64,000 bases of DNA from Streptomyces sp. NBC_01723 (GTDB lineage Bacteria; Actinomycetota; Actinomycetes; Streptomycetales; Streptomycetaceae), in contig NZ_CP109171.1 of NCBI RefSeq assembly GCF_036246005.1, positions 496,001 to 560,000 on the forward strand, read 5' to 3'. Each line of letters opens with the position of its first letter. Position 1 is the first letter of the stretch. Shown piece after piece: positions 26,525 to 35,729 of the stretch. The position numbers and the translations under genes are program-made. Below the pieces are notes generated by a model that saw nothing but the letters and a program-made list of their open reading frames with translations, was not told where the DNA came from and did no database searches.

Positions 26525-26549
26525 CAGGGACGAGCAGAGATCACACAAT
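26521..26549 (+). promoter_or_regulatory. Promoter of the small ORF / TauD unit
   Basis: TTGACA (26521-26526, overlapping the previous stop codon), 17 bp, CACAAT (26544-26549). The ATG of the small ORF is 7 bp further. Perfect -35, so a strong vegetative-type promoter with a leaderless first ORF. Confidence 0.6.
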
Positions 26550-26556
26550 CGGGGCC

Positions 26557-26637
26557 ATGACCACATACCGGTTCGGCACCATCGCGGAATGTCCCCGCGT
26601 GCCCGAGCGAACCGGTTGTGAGCGCTCCGGCCGATAA
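26557..26637 (+). CDS. Candidate leader peptide upstream of the TauD-type gene
   Basis: 26-residue leaderless ORF starting MTTYRFGTIAECPRVPER and containing two Cys, ending at TAA 26637. It lies 190 bp before the TauD-type dioxygenase start. The intervening leader can fold: CGGCCG-ATAA-CGGCCG overlaps the small ORF stop, and AGCGTT pairs with AACGCT further on. These could form alternative structures for attenuation. The association of a leaderless Cys-bearing ORF with a sulfur-scavenging gene repeats what is seen at 10329-10412. The Cys density is modest, so this is tentative. Confidence 0.45.
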   Translation: MTTYRFGTIAECPRVPERTGCERSGR

Positions 26638-26827
26638 CGGCCGTCCCCCGTACCGCGGGCTCGACGCGCGACGCGTCAGGGCCCTGTCGGTTCTTCTTCC
26701 GGCGAAGCGTTCTCCGGCGAAACGCTGAATCGCTCCGGAACCCTCACATTTTCCCGGCCATCGGGCGACGACGTCGTACCGCCATGGCCCGGTACCGCCC
26801 AGACCACCGCACCAGGGGAGGACTCCC

Positions 26828-27766
26828 ATGACCGTCACGGCCGCAGACCCGAGCACCGTCCTGCGCGAAGCGCGCATCCCGGAGGACGGGATGTACGAGG
26901 GCCGGCGCGTCCTGCGCCGGCTGCCCGAGGGATGGCGGGAGCGGCCCTACGAGCACTTCGAGGTCGTTCCGCAGGCGCGCACCATCGGCGCCGAGATCCG
27001 GGGCGTCGACCTCTCCCGCCCGCTCGGCGCCACCCTGCGCGAGGAGTTGAACCGCGCCCTGCTGGAGTGGAAGGTGCTCTTCTTCCGCGCCCAGCACCTC
27101 ACCTCCGGCCAGCAGCGGGACTTCGCGGGACACTGGGGCGAGCTGGAGACCAATCCCCTGCTCAGCGCCGGTGCCAGTGCGGACGTCGTCCGGTTCGACA
27201 AGGGCGCCGGGGGTGCGCCGACGTACGAGAACGTGTGGCACACCGACGTCACCTTCCGGGAGCGGCCCGCGCTCGGCGCCGTGCTCCAGTTGCGCGAGGT
27301 CCCGCCGTTCGGCGGGGACACGATGTGGGCGGACATGGCGGCGGCCTACGACAACCTGCCGCCGGAGGTGAAGGAGCGCATCGACGGCGCCCGCGCCGTG
27401 CACGACTTCATCCCCGGGTTCGCCAGGTTCTACGGGCCCGAGCGGCTGGCCCCGCACCAGGACCTCTTCCCGCCCGTGGAGCACCCCGTGGTGCGCACCC
27501 ACCCCGAGACGGGGCGGCGCATGCTCTTCGTGAACACGTCGTTCACCACCCGCATCACCGGCATGGACCGGGCCGAGAGCGACCGGCTGCTGCGTCTCCT
27601 CTTCCAGCAGGCGCACGTGCCCGAGTACCAGGTGCGCTTCCGCTGGCAGGCCGGCGACGTCGCCTTCTGGGACAACCGGGCCACCCAGCACTACGCGGTG
27701 GGCGACTACGGATCCGAGCGCCGGGTCGCCGAACGCGTCGCCATCGCGGGTGACCGCCCCTTCTGA
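26828..27766 (+). CDS. TauD/TfdA family 2-oxoglutarate-dependent dioxygenase
   Basis: 312-residue Fe(II)/2-oxoglutarate dioxygenase. The metal ligands are HTD (VWHTDVTF) and the distal His of NRATQHYAVGDY; the 2-oxoglutarate-binding Arg is in ERRVAERVAI. Other family marks: IGAEIRGVDLSRPL and WKVLFFRAQHLTSGQQ. Members release sulfite from taurine or alkyl sulfonates, hydrolyse alkyl sulfates or oxidise aryloxyacids. The substrate is not evident, but the cysteine-bearing leader favours a sulfonate or sulfate ester (inference). RBS AGGGGAGG. No taurine ABC transporter genes are adjacent. Confidence 0.9.
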   Translation: MTVTAADPSTVLREARIPEDGMYEGRRVLRRLPEGWRERPYEHFEVVPQARTIGAEIRGVDLSRPLGATLREELNRALLEWKVLFFRAQHLTSGQQRDFAGHWGELETNPLLSAGASADVVRFDKGAGGAPTYENVWHTDVTFRERPALGAVLQLREVPPFGGDTMWADMAAAYDNLPPEVKERIDGARAVHDFIPGFARFYGPERLAPHQDLFPPVEHPVVRTHPETGRRMLFVNTSFTTRITGMDRAESDRLLRLLFQQAHVPEYQVRFRWQAGDVAFWDNRATQHYAVGDYGSERRVAERVAIAGDRPF

Positions 27767-27774
27767 AAAGAGGG

Positions 27775-27813
27775 GAAGGGGGTCGGGAGCGGTGTCCGCT
27801 CCCGACCCCCTTC
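27775..27813. terminator. Bidirectional terminator between TauD-type and GH2 genes
   Basis: GAAGGGGGTCGGGAGCG (27775-27791), loop GTGTC, perfect complement 27797-27813. 17-bp stem between convergent stop codons. Confidence 0.85.
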
Positions 27814-27821
27814 GGGTCGCG

Positions 27822-29645
27822 TTACGCCTGGTCCTGCTCCTCGATCGCGGCCGGGCGGAGCTGCGCGGCCCGCACGCGGGCGACGTCGAGCTTCTCCCCG
27901 CGGTCGAACCGGTAGATGCCGTTCTGCTCCTGGAAGACGTCGGTCAACTGCGTGTAGCAGTAGCCGAACATGTCCCGGTCCTCCAGCAGCACCCCGGTGA
28001 GCCCGCTGAACCGCTCGTGGAACTCGTCCTCGTTGCGGACGCGTTCCCCGTAGCCCCAGGAGACCGTACGGTCCTCGCCGGAGAGGTCGGCGGCGGCCTC
28101 GGGGTCCCACCAGATGCCGCCGAACTCGCTGACGAAGTACGGCTGTCCCCGGTAGGGCTGGGAGTAGGGCGCGCGGTTCTCGTGGGCGTTGACGAAGGGC
28201 GCGTCCTTGGCGAGGCCGGACATCAGCTCCCGGAAGGCGGCCGGGTCCTGCTCGTAGTTGTGGGAGTCGTAGATGTCGGTCTCGGCGACCCGGTGGGCGT
28301 AGCCGGACGCGTCCACGACCGGCCGGGTGGTGTCCATGGCCTTGGTCGCCAGGAACATCGCCCGGGTCACGTCGTCGAGCTGGGTCATCCGGTCGTGCAG
28401 CTTCTGGTAGGTCTCGTTGAGCGGGCACCAGCCGATGATCGAGGGGTGCGAGTAGTCGCGCTCCAGCGCCTCCAGCCACTGGGCGACGTAGGAGGCGTCG
28501 GGCTTCTGGTTGTCGCCCGAGGAACCGCCCGTCTCGCAGCCCCAGTCGCCGAACTCGCCCCAGACCAGGTAACCGAGGCGGTCGGCGTGGTAGAGGAAGC
28601 GCTCCTCGAACACCTTCTGGTGCAGCCGGGCTCCGTTGAACCCGGCCGCCAGGCCCAGCTCGATGTCCTTGACCAGTGCCTCGTCGGTCGGGGCGGTCAT
28701 CAGTCCGTCCGGGTACCAGCCCTGGTCGAGGACGAGACGCTGGAAGAGCGGACGCCCGTTGATGAGGACGGCCTTGCCGCGCAGACCGACGGCGCGCAGA
28801 CCGGCGTAGCTCTCGGCGCTGTCGACCACCTCGCCCGCCGCGTCGAGGAGTTCGAGACGCAGGTCGTACAGGTGCGGGTCCTCGGGGCCCCATTCGCGGC
28901 GCCGGTCGTCCGGCACCGGCAGGTGCAGGCGCGGGGCGAGGTCCAGGTCGGCGCGTGCCTCGGCGCGGCTCACCTCGCCGGCGGCGTCGCTGAGCACGGC
29001 GCGTACCTTGTGGCCGGGCCGGTTCCCGGACAGGGGCAGTTCGAGGTGGAACGCGGAGCCGGCCAGGTCGGGGGTGATCCGGGGGCGGCGCAGGTGGACG
29101 TCGGGGACGGGCTCCAGCCAGACGGTCTGCCAGATGCCGGTCACCCGGGTGTAGTTGCAGTCGTGGTTGGCGTACTTGACGGCCTGCTTGCCCCGGGCCT
29201 GGGGACCGGACTTGGGGTCGCGGGCCCGCACGGTGATCACGACCTCCTCGCCCGCTCCGGCGATGTCGCCGAGGTCGGCGGTGAAGGGGGTGAACCCTCC
29301 GCGGTGCCGGACGACCTCCTCGCCGTCGGCCCACACGGTGGTGTCGTGGTCGACGGCGCCGAAGTGCAGCAGCACCCGGCGCCCCGCCCAGGCCGCGGGG
29401 AGGGTGAGGGCCCTCCGGTACCAGACGGCCTCCAGGAAGTCGGTGTCGCCGATGCCGGACAGCTCGGACTCGGGCGGGAAGGGGACGAGGATCTCGTCGC
29501 GCAGCTCGCGGTCGAGGAGCCCGCGGTCGAGGCCGCTGTCCCCCCGGTCGGTCTCGAACTGCCAGGCGCCGTTCAGGTTGAGCCAGTCGCGGCGCACGAA
29601 CTGCGGTCGCGGGTACTCCGGGCGCGGTACGGAGTGAGTGGACAC
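27822..29645 (-). CDS. Glycoside hydrolase family 2 enzyme
   Basis: 607-residue cytoplasmic retaining glycosidase. Sugar-binding jelly roll (about 20-185), immunoglobulin-like domain (190-280), then a TIM barrel with the acid/base Glu in GWCPLNETY (about 411) and the nucleophile Glu in FVSEFGGIWW (about 507). No signal peptide, so it acts on imported oligosaccharides. GTG 29645 is chosen with GGAG upstream; the frame remains open further but that part lacks family sequence. GH2 covers beta-galactosidase, beta-glucuronidase, beta-mannosidase and arabinosidase; the N-terminus (PRPQFVRRDWLNLNGAWQFE) fits the beta-galactosidase/arabinosidase side. It follows the ABC importer by 80 bp on the same strand. 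Confidence 0.88.
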   Translation of the reverse strand: MSTHSVPRPEYPRPQFVRRDWLNLNGAWQFETDRGDSGLDRGLLDRELRDEILVPFPPESELSGIGDTDFLEAVWYRRALTLPAAWAGRRVLLHFGAVDHDTTVWADGEEVVRHRGGFTPFTADLGDIAGAGEEVVITVRARDPKSGPQARGKQAVKYANHDCNYTRVTGIWQTVWLEPVPDVHLRRPRITPDLAGSAFHLELPLSGNRPGHKVRAVLSDAAGEVSRAEARADLDLAPRLHLPVPDDRRREWGPEDPHLYDLRLELLDAAGEVVDSAESYAGLRAVGLRGKAVLINGRPLFQRLVLDQGWYPDGLMTAPTDEALVKDIELGLAAGFNGARLHQKVFEERFLYHADRLGYLVWGEFGDWGCETGGSSGDNQKPDASYVAQWLEALERDYSHPSIIGWCPLNETYQKLHDRMTQLDDVTRAMFLATKAMDTTRPVVDASGYAHRVAETDIYDSHNYEQDPAAFRELMSGLAKDAPFVNAHENRAPYSQPYRGQPYFVSEFGGIWWDPEAAADLSGEDRTVSWGYGERVRNEDEFHERFSGLTGVLLEDRDMFGYCYTQLTDVFQEQNGIYRFDRGEKLDVARVRAAQLRPAAIEEQDQA

Positions 29646-29725
29646 ACATGCTCCAGTCGATCGGTGGGGCGGCGCTCGGACGCCGGACCCGGGTGTACAG
29701 CTGTGAGGGGATGAGAGAGGAGGGG

Positions 29726-30625
29726 TCAGGAACCGCCGAGGCCGGTGGTGGCCACGGAGTTGACGATGCGGCGCTGGAAGAGGAGGAAGACGACGATCAG
29801 CGGCAGCGCCGCCAGCAGGGCGGACGCCATGGACTGCGCGTACTGGATGCCGTAGGCGTCCTTCACGGTGGCCAGCCCGACCGGGAGGGTCATCAGGTCG
29901 GGGTCGTTGGTGACGATGAACGGCCACATGAAGTTGTTCCAGGCCCCGATGAAGACGAAGATCGCGACCGCCGCCACGATCGGCCGCGACAGCGGCAGCA
30001 CGATCGACCGGAAGACCCGGAACTCGGAGGCGCCGTCGATCCGGGCCGCCTCCTCCAGCTCCTTGGGGATGCCGTCAAAGAACCGCTTGAGGATGAACAC
30101 CATCATCGGCGCGACGACCTGGGGCAGGATGACCGCCGCGTAGGTGTCGACCATGTTGAAGAGCAGCATCTGGTCGAACAGCGGCACGACGAGCAGCTGC
30201 GGCGGGATCATGATGGCGGCGACGGTGACGGCGAGCAGCGCCCGCCGGCCGCGGAACGTGCCGCGCGAGAAGCCGTACGCCGCCAGCGTGGAGACCACCA
30301 CGGTGAGCAGGGTGACCAGCCCGGCGATCAGGAAGCTGTTGAAGGCCCACACGGAGACGTTCCCGCGTTCCAGGATCTCCTGGTAGGAGTCGAGGGTGAA
30401 GGCGCCCTTGAACGGGGACAGCCCGGTGGTGGCGACGTCCTTCTCGCTCTGCACGGAGGTGGCGATCGCCCACAGGAAGGGCACCAGCCAGACGACGGCG
30501 AGGACGACGAGTGCCGTGCCGGCCAGGACCCGGGGCAGCCGGCCGTGGCCGAGGAGCAGAGGGGAGCCGGACGCTTCACGGGGTGGACGCCGCCGTGCGC
30601 GGACGGGGGTGGCGGTTGCGGACAC
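29726..30625 (-). CDS. Carbohydrate ABC transporter permease (MalG type)
   Basis: 299-residue inner-membrane permease with six helices. The cytoplasmic EAA loop reads EEAARIDGASEFRVFRSIVLPLSRP, which docks the ATPase. GTG 30625 is preceded by GGGAGG; the stop of the partner permease ends 2 bp upstream. Last transporter component before the GH2 gene. No ATPase gene is in the cluster: Streptomyces sugar importers of this class share the ATPase MsiK (established). Confidence 0.93.
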   Translation of the reverse strand: MSATATPVRARRRPPREASGSPLLLGHGRLPRVLAGTALVVLAVVWLVPFLWAIATSVQSEKDVATTGLSPFKGAFTLDSYQEILERGNVSVWAFNSFLIAGLVTLLTVVVSTLAAYGFSRGTFRGRRALLAVTVAAIMIPPQLLVVPLFDQMLLFNMVDTYAAVILPQVVAPMMVFILKRFFDGIPKELEEAARIDGASEFRVFRSIVLPLSRPIVAAVAIFVFIGAWNNFMWPFIVTNDPDLMTLPVGLATVKDAYGIQYAQSMASALLAALPLIVVFLLFQRRIVNSVATTGLGGS

Positions 30626-30627
30626 GG

Positions 30628-31569
30628 TCAGTCCTCCCGGCGGAAGAGACGGAACTGCACGAGCGAGACGACGATGATCAGGGCGAAGAAGAGGTACGAG
30701 ACGGCGGAGGCGTAACCGAGGCGGTAGCCGGTGAAGCCGACGTCGTAGACGTACTCCAGGACGGGGCGGGTGGAGCCGTTGGGGCCGCCCTTGGTGAGGA
30801 TGTAGATCTGGTCGAACACCTTGAGGGAGGCCAGGATCTGGAGCATGGCCACCAGCCCGGTGGTCCTGCGCAGCTGCGGCAGGGTGATGGACCACAGGCG
30901 CCGCCACGCGCCGGCGCCGTCGAGGGCCGCCGCCTCGTCGAAGGTCGTGGGCAGGGACTGGAGCGCGGCGAGGTAGAGCAGGAAGTTGAAGCCGACCGTC
31001 CACCAGACGGTGAGGGCGGCGATGGACCACATGGCGACGGACTCGTCGGACAGCCAGCCGACGGGCGCCATGCCGAAGCTGTCGAGGAGTTGGTTGCCCA
31101 GACCCAGCTCCGGTTGGTAGAGCCAGGTCCAGATGAGGGTCACCACGGTGACCGGCAGCAGGTAGGGGGCGAAGAACGCCAGCCGCCACGCCCACTGTCC
31201 GGCGAGCCCGCTGTGCACGAGCAGCGCCATGGCCAGGGCGACCAGCACGAGCGGGACGCTGGAGATGGCGGTGAAGAAGAGGGTGTTGCCGAGGCTGCTC
31301 CAGACGTCCGGATCGCCGAAGGCCTCGGTGTAGTTGTCGAAGCCGACGAAGCCGGTGTCGCGCAGGGCGAGCGAGCTGTCGGTGAAGCTCATCCAGAGCC
31401 CCTGCACGATCGGCCAGACCATGAAGAGGCCGAAGACGAGCAGGAAGGGCAGGACGAAGACGAATCCGTTGCCGGGGCGTATCCGGCGCAGGACGGCACG
31501 GCGGCCGTCCGCGGGGCCGGTGGCGGGGTCGGTCCGCTCCTCGGCGCCGAGCGGTGCGGTGGTGGTCAC
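30628..31569 (-). CDS. Carbohydrate ABC transporter permease (MalF type)
   Basis: 313-residue permease with six helices, FVLPFLLVFGLFMVWPIVQGLWMSF as the first, and an EAA loop EAAALDGAGAWRRLWSITLPQLRR. A disordered N-terminal 30 residues precede the membrane part. Two GTGs seven codon-frames apart are possible; GTG 31569 is chosen because AAGGAG sits 8 bp before it, whereas the earlier GTG overlaps that AAGGAG. It starts 22 bp after the binding-protein stop. Confidence 0.92.
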   Translation of the reverse strand: MTTTAPLGAEERTDPATGPADGRRAVLRRIRPGNGFVFVLPFLLVFGLFMVWPIVQGLWMSFTDSSLALRDTGFVGFDNYTEAFGDPDVWSSLGNTLFFTAISSVPLVLVALAMALLVHSGLAGQWAWRLAFFAPYLLPVTVVTLIWTWLYQPELGLGNQLLDSFGMAPVGWLSDESVAMWSIAALTVWWTVGFNFLLYLAALQSLPTTFDEAAALDGAGAWRRLWSITLPQLRRTTGLVAMLQILASLKVFDQIYILTKGGPNGSTRPVLEYVYDVGFTGYRLGYASAVSYLFFALIIVVSLVQFRLFRRED

Positions 31570-31591
31570 GTCGGTCACTCCTTCTGCTGGG

Positions 31592-32956
31592 TCAGGCCAC
31601 CGGGTTGGGCTGCTGCAGCAGCGCGTCCGCCTCGCGGACCATCTGCCGCACCGCCTTCTCGGGGGAGGTGTTGCCCAGCAGCGCCGACTGGAGCGGCTGG
31701 CACATCCGGTTCTGGAAGTTCGAACCGGCTCCGACGAACCAGTTGGGCGGGTCGAGCACCGCCACCTTCGCGGCGTCGGCGTAGGACGACTGCGGTTCGA
31801 GGGCCGCGTACTCGGGCTCCGCGAGGACGGGCTGGTACGCGGGGATGTGACCGGCGCTCGCCCAGGTGAGGCTCTGCTTGAGGACCGCCGCGATGTAACG
31901 GTGGGCCTCGCGGCGCCGGGCCGGGTCGGGGTCCTCCTGGTGCGGCAGGACGAAGCTGTGGCTGTCGGTGTAGACGGCCGGCTTGTCGAAGACCTGCGGG
32001 AAGGGCGCGGCACCCAGGTCGATGCCGGACTCCTTCAGCGTCGGCAGCTCCCACTCGCCGAGCATGGCCATGCCGCCGCGACCACCGGTGAAGGCGGCCA
32101 GCGCGCCGTTGTAGTCCAGGTTGTTGGGGTTGGTCTTCCCGTCGAAGAGCCGCGTCATGAGGGTCACGACGCGGACGGCGGCGTCGACGTCGATCCGGGC
32201 GGGCCCGCCGTCCGGCAGATCGAAATCGGCTCCGGTCTGCGCGTACAGCCCGGCGAACAGGCGCCAGTTCTGCGCGGTGTCGGTGACGTGCCCGAAGAGG
32301 ATGCCGGACTGCCCGGTGGCCTCGGCGAGTGCCTTGCCGGCCTCCAGCAGTGCCTCCGGCGAGCCCATGGGGGCCAGGGCGCCGGAGGAGTCCAGGAGCC
32401 CGGCCTTCTCCGCGGCCTTCTTGTCGTAGAAGACGATGAAGGGGTGGACGTCCAGCGGGACCGCGTAGACGGTGCCCTCGTGCCGCGTCCGCGACCACAC
32501 CGCCGGTGTGAAGTCCTTCTCGGTGACGCCGAACTCGGCGAGCAGGTCCAGGTCGACGGGGTCGACCAGGCCGCCGGGCGCGTAGCCCGCCAGCCGGGAC
32601 AGGTGCATGGCGGCCACGTCGGAGGCCCGGCCGCCGGCGGCGGACATGGCCAGCTTGGTGTAGTACGACGGGCCCCAGTCCAGGATGGTGCGGTCCACGT
32701 CGAAGCCGTCGTCGCCCTTGGACACGGCGTCGATCATCTCGTCCATGAGCATGCCGTCGCCGCCCTGGAACAGGTCCCAGACGCTCAGCGCGGACGCCCC
32801 GGAGGCCGAGGCCGGTGAGGCGCAGCCGGACAGCGGCCCGGCGGCGAGCAGGGCTCCCGTCCCGGCCATGGCGTGGCGCAACAGCCGTCGGCGGCTGAGG
32901 CGGCGTAGCGGGTCGGACACGGCCGGCACCCCCTGGAGGGGCGAACGAGAACTCAT
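31592..32956 (-). CDS. ABC transporter sugar-binding lipoprotein
   Basis: 454-residue extracytoplasmic binding protein of family 1. N-terminal arginine pairs (LSRRRLLRHAMAG), hydrophobic core and lipobox LSGC predict Tat or Sec export and lipid anchoring. The fold segments YAVPLDVHPFIVFYDKKAAEKAGL, AFTGGRGGMAMLGEWELP and SHSFVLPHQ are typical. It captures a saccharide outside the cell for the two permeases encoded downstream. RBS AAAGG 6 bp before ATG 32956. The promoter carries the TACATCGATGTA operator. Confidence 0.92.
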   Translation of the reverse strand: MSSRSPLQGVPAVSDPLRRLSRRRLLRHAMAGTGALLAAGPLSGCASPASASGASALSVWDLFQGGDGMLMDEMIDAVSKGDDGFDVDRTILDWGPSYYTKLAMSAAGGRASDVAAMHLSRLAGYAPGGLVDPVDLDLLAEFGVTEKDFTPAVWSRTRHEGTVYAVPLDVHPFIVFYDKKAAEKAGLLDSSGALAPMGSPEALLEAGKALAEATGQSGILFGHVTDTAQNWRLFAGLYAQTGADFDLPDGGPARIDVDAAVRVVTLMTRLFDGKTNPNNLDYNGALAAFTGGRGGMAMLGEWELPTLKESGIDLGAAPFPQVFDKPAVYTDSHSFVLPHQEDPDPARRREAHRYIAAVLKQSLTWASAGHIPAYQPVLAEPEYAALEPQSSYADAAKVAVLDPPNWFVGAGSNFQNRMCQPLQSALLGNTSPEKAVRQMVREADALLQQPNPVA

Positions 32957-32999
32957 CGCGGACCTTTCGACGGCCGGAGCTCATGCGGTGGCTAGTTTT

Positions 33000-33011
33000 T
33001 ACATCGATGTA
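33000..33011. promoter_or_regulatory. LacI-type operator TACATCGATGTA before the ABC/GH2 operon
   Basis: Perfect 12-bp palindrome with the central CG typical of LacI-family sites, 44 bp upstream of the binding-protein start. On the minus strand it lies between TTTACA and TAAAAA (17-bp spacing), so a bound repressor would block the promoter. The same core recurs before the GH43 gene (35730-35743). Confidence 0.75.
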
Positions 33012-33145
33012 CATTGGCTGTAAAGAGCTGAGGCCGGGGAGCGGCGACCGTGACCGTGAGATCGGCGTCCCGGCGGCCCGCACGGAACCCGTCCGGGCCG
33101 CCGGGACATAGACTCATGCACCGCACGAGAGGCAGGGAGGTCTCG

Positions 33146-34201
33146 GTGGCACGGCCCAGGATCAAGGACGTCGCACGTCACGCGGGCGTTTCGGAGAAGA
33201 CGGTGTCCAACGTCATCAACGACTACGCCCACGTCTCGGACCGGACGAGGCGGGTCGTGCGGGACTCCATCGAACAGCTCGGATACCGGGTGAACCTGGC
33301 GGGCCGCCACTTGCGCAAGGGCCGAACCGGCATCATCGCGCTCGTCGTCCCGGAACTCGACATACCGTACTTCGCCGAACTGGCCCGGCATGTGATCCGC
33401 GAGGCCGAGGAGCGCTCCCTGACCGTCCTGATCCACCAGTCCGGGGCGGACCGCGCCCACGAGCTGGCGGCGCTGGCCGGGTTCGGCTCCACCTTCGTGG
33501 ACGGGATCATCCTCAGCCCGCTCGCCCTGACCGCCGACGACCTGCGCGACCGCTCGGGCTTCCCGCCGACCGTCCTGCTCGGGGAACTGCTGGAGGAGGG
33601 CGCCGACCACGTGGCCATCGACAACGAGAGTGCCGCGCGCGAGGCGACCCGCCATCTGATCCGCCTGGGCCGCCGCACCGTCCTGGCCGTCGGCGGGGTC
33701 GACGCCCCGGGCCTGGGAACGGCGGAGGCCCGCACCCGCGGGTACCGCGCCGCCCTGGCGGAAGCGGGCATCGCCTACGACCCGTCCCTGGTGATCCCGG
33801 TCGACTCCTTCCGGATGCCCGCCGGAGCGCGGGCCGTCGCGCGGCTGCTGCACGACGGGGTTCGGCCCGACGCGCTGCTCTGCCTCAACGACCAGTTGGC
33901 GCTGGGCGCGTTGCGGGCGCTGCACGAGCACGGGGTGGACGTGCCCGGGGAGGTCGCCGTGATCGGTTTCGACGACGTGGAGGGCGGGCGGTTCAGCGTG
34001 CCGACGCTGAGCACGGTGGCCCCGGACAAGGCGGCGGTGGCGAAGGTCGCCGTGGAGCTGCTGCAACGCCGCATCGAGGACGCGACCGGACCGGACGGCG
34101 TGCGGGCCGACGCGGAGTCAGGGGTGCAGTCGCCCCAGGACCGCATCGTGGCCCACCGGCTCGTCCTGAGGGAGAGCACGGAGGGCCACGATCGGAGCTG
34201 A
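33146..34201 (+). CDS. LacI-family transcriptional regulator (saccharide regulon)
   Basis: 351-residue repressor. Helix-turn-helix at residues 4-25 (RIKDVARHAGVSEKTVSNVIND), hinge helix (YRVNLAGRHLRKGRTG), and a periplasmic-binding-like effector domain with GIIALVVPELDIPYFAEL and IGFDDVEGGRFSVPTLSTV. GTG 33146 is preceded by GGGAGG; an upstream extension to 33050 is low-complexity. It lies between the operon it probably represses on one side and the GH43 gene on the other, and the same palindrome precedes both. Effector probably an arabino- or galacto-oligosaccharide. Confidence 0.92.
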   Translation: MARPRIKDVARHAGVSEKTVSNVINDYAHVSDRTRRVVRDSIEQLGYRVNLAGRHLRKGRTGIIALVVPELDIPYFAELARHVIREAEERSLTVLIHQSGADRAHELAALAGFGSTFVDGIILSPLALTADDLRDRSGFPPTVLLGELLEEGADHVAIDNESAAREATRHLIRLGRRTVLAVGGVDAPGLGTAEARTRGYRAALAEAGIAYDPSLVIPVDSFRMPAGARAVARLLHDGVRPDALLCLNDQLALGALRALHEHGVDVPGEVAVIGFDDVEGGRFSVPTLSTVAPDKAAVAKVAVELLQRRIEDATGPDGVRADAESGVQSPQDRIVAHRLVLRESTEGHDRS

Positions 34202-34222
34202 CGGGCGGTCCGCCCCGGCGGG

Positions 34223-35707
34223 TCAGTTCGTGTAGACCTCGGCGCGGTCGACGCTCACGAAGGACGCCCCGGACTGGGAGTTGTGCTCCCCCGTGACCCG
34301 GACGCGCAAGGTGTGCCTGCCGTTCGCGAGCCGTGGACTGGTGTACTGCACCGCCTCACCGACACGGATCGAGTTGTGGAAGTCCACCCGCTGTTCGGGA
34401 CCGCCGTCGATGCTGACGGCCGCGTAGCCGTTGCCGGTGTCCTTGACCGAGAGCAGGGCGATGCGGGTGCCGGTGAAGGAGAAGGTGGCCGTGGCGCCGG
34501 CCCGGTCGCTCCAGTGGTCGTCGCTCCAGAAGCACTGCGTGGCGCAGCCCGAACCGGAGTTCCAGGCGCCGGTGTAGGTGACGCTCCCGGCGCCGCTGGA
34601 GCGGCCGTCGTCGTTGATCCAGTAGTTGCCCGAGCCGGGGTCGCCGGAGGGCAGGTTCTGGGTGGCGCCCATGGCGAGCGGACGGCCGAAGTCGGGGCTG
34701 CCGTCGGCCCGCCAGGTGAACTTCTGGGCCCGGGTGGTGCGGTTGCTGTAGGTGTTCACCGACGTCGTCTTGGCGTGGTAGACGATCCAGTCCTCGGTCC
34801 CGTCCGGGGACTGGAAGAAGGCGTGGTGGCCCGGCCCGAACACGCCCCGGTCGTCGGCCCGGGAGAAGACCGCGCCCTGGTGCTGCCGCCAGTTGCCCGG
34901 CACCAGCGGGTCGGAGGTCAGCGGCATCGACATCATCCAGACCTGGTAGTCCGGCTTGCCCGTGTCACAGGCCGAGTACGTCATCCACACCCGCCCGTTG
35001 CGGTAGAGGAACTCCGGCCCCTCCCGCACCTCGGGGCAGCCGCCGGCCGCGTTGATCGCGACGGCGTCGCCGGAGACGGTGTACGGGTTGGACATCGGCG
35101 CGATGTTCAGCCCGTTGTGCTGGTACTGATTGATGCCGCTGTAGGCGAGGTAGAGGCGCCCGCCGAGCTGGAGGATGCCGGCGTCGATGGCGAAGTCGTT
35201 CGCGTGGTTGGGCGGGGCGAGCTTGGCCTTGAAGTGGTACGGGCCGGTCGGGTCGTCGCGCTCCGACTCCAGGACGTACAGCCGGTGGTGCTCGTCGACG
35301 CCGTCGTCGGCGGTGTAGTACAGGTACCAGCGGTCTCCGAAGCGGTAGAACTCCGGGGCCCAGATGTTGCGGTTGCGCGAGGGGTCGGTGTCCGTCCAGA
35401 CGGTGACCGGGTCGGCCGCGGCCAGGGTGCCCAGGGACGGCGAGCGCCACATCTTGATGCTGCCGCCCTGGGTGGTGGTCAGGTAGTAGTTGCCCTTCCA
35501 GTTGGTCATGAAGGGGTCGGGCCCGCTGTTGAGCGGGTTACGGAAGGCGCCGGCCGCGGCGGCGGCGTCGGCACGGGGTTCGGGTGCGGACGGCGCGGCG
35601 CCGGCCTGGGCGGTGAGCCCGGGGAGCAGGCCGACGAGCAGCCCGAGGAGGGCCGCGACGAGCAGGCCGGCGTGCGTGCGGGGATGGCGTGAGGGGCTGG
35701 GGGGCAC
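34223..35707 (-). CDS. Secreted glycoside hydrolase family 43 enzyme with C-terminal binding domain
   Basis: 494-residue exported five-bladed propeller enzyme. Signal peptide about 1-38 (LLVAALLGLLVGLLPGLTAQA). GH43 catalytic marks: base Asp in FRNPLNSGPDPFMTNW (about 64), pKa-modulating Asp in ANDFAIDAGI, acid Glu in VREGPEFLYRNGRVW (about 230). Residues about 355-494 form a beta-sandwich (SGNYWINDD ... VSVDRAEVY) like the carbohydrate-binding modules of Streptomyces exo-arabinofuranosidases. GTG 35707. It likely trims arabinan- or xylan-type polymers outside the cell, feeding the ABC importer. Operator and TTGACA promoter lie upstream. Confidence 0.9.
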   Translation of the reverse strand: MPPSPSRHPRTHAGLLVAALLGLLVGLLPGLTAQAGAAPSAPEPRADAAAAAGAFRNPLNSGPDPFMTNWKGNYYLTTTQGGSIKMWRSPSLGTLAAADPVTVWTDTDPSRNRNIWAPEFYRFGDRWYLYYTADDGVDEHHRLYVLESERDDPTGPYHFKAKLAPPNHANDFAIDAGILQLGGRLYLAYSGINQYQHNGLNIAPMSNPYTVSGDAVAINAAGGCPEVREGPEFLYRNGRVWMTYSACDTGKPDYQVWMMSMPLTSDPLVPGNWRQHQGAVFSRADDRGVFGPGHHAFFQSPDGTEDWIVYHAKTTSVNTYSNRTTRAQKFTWRADGSPDFGRPLAMGATQNLPSGDPGSGNYWINDDGRSSGAGSVTYTGAWNSGSGCATQCFWSDDHWSDRAGATATFSFTGTRIALLSVKDTGNGYAAVSIDGGPEQRVDFHNSIRVGEAVQYTSPRLANGRHTLRVRVTGEHNSQSGASFVSVDRAEVYTN

Positions 35708-35729
35708 GGTGGGGTCCCTTTCCGCAGCT

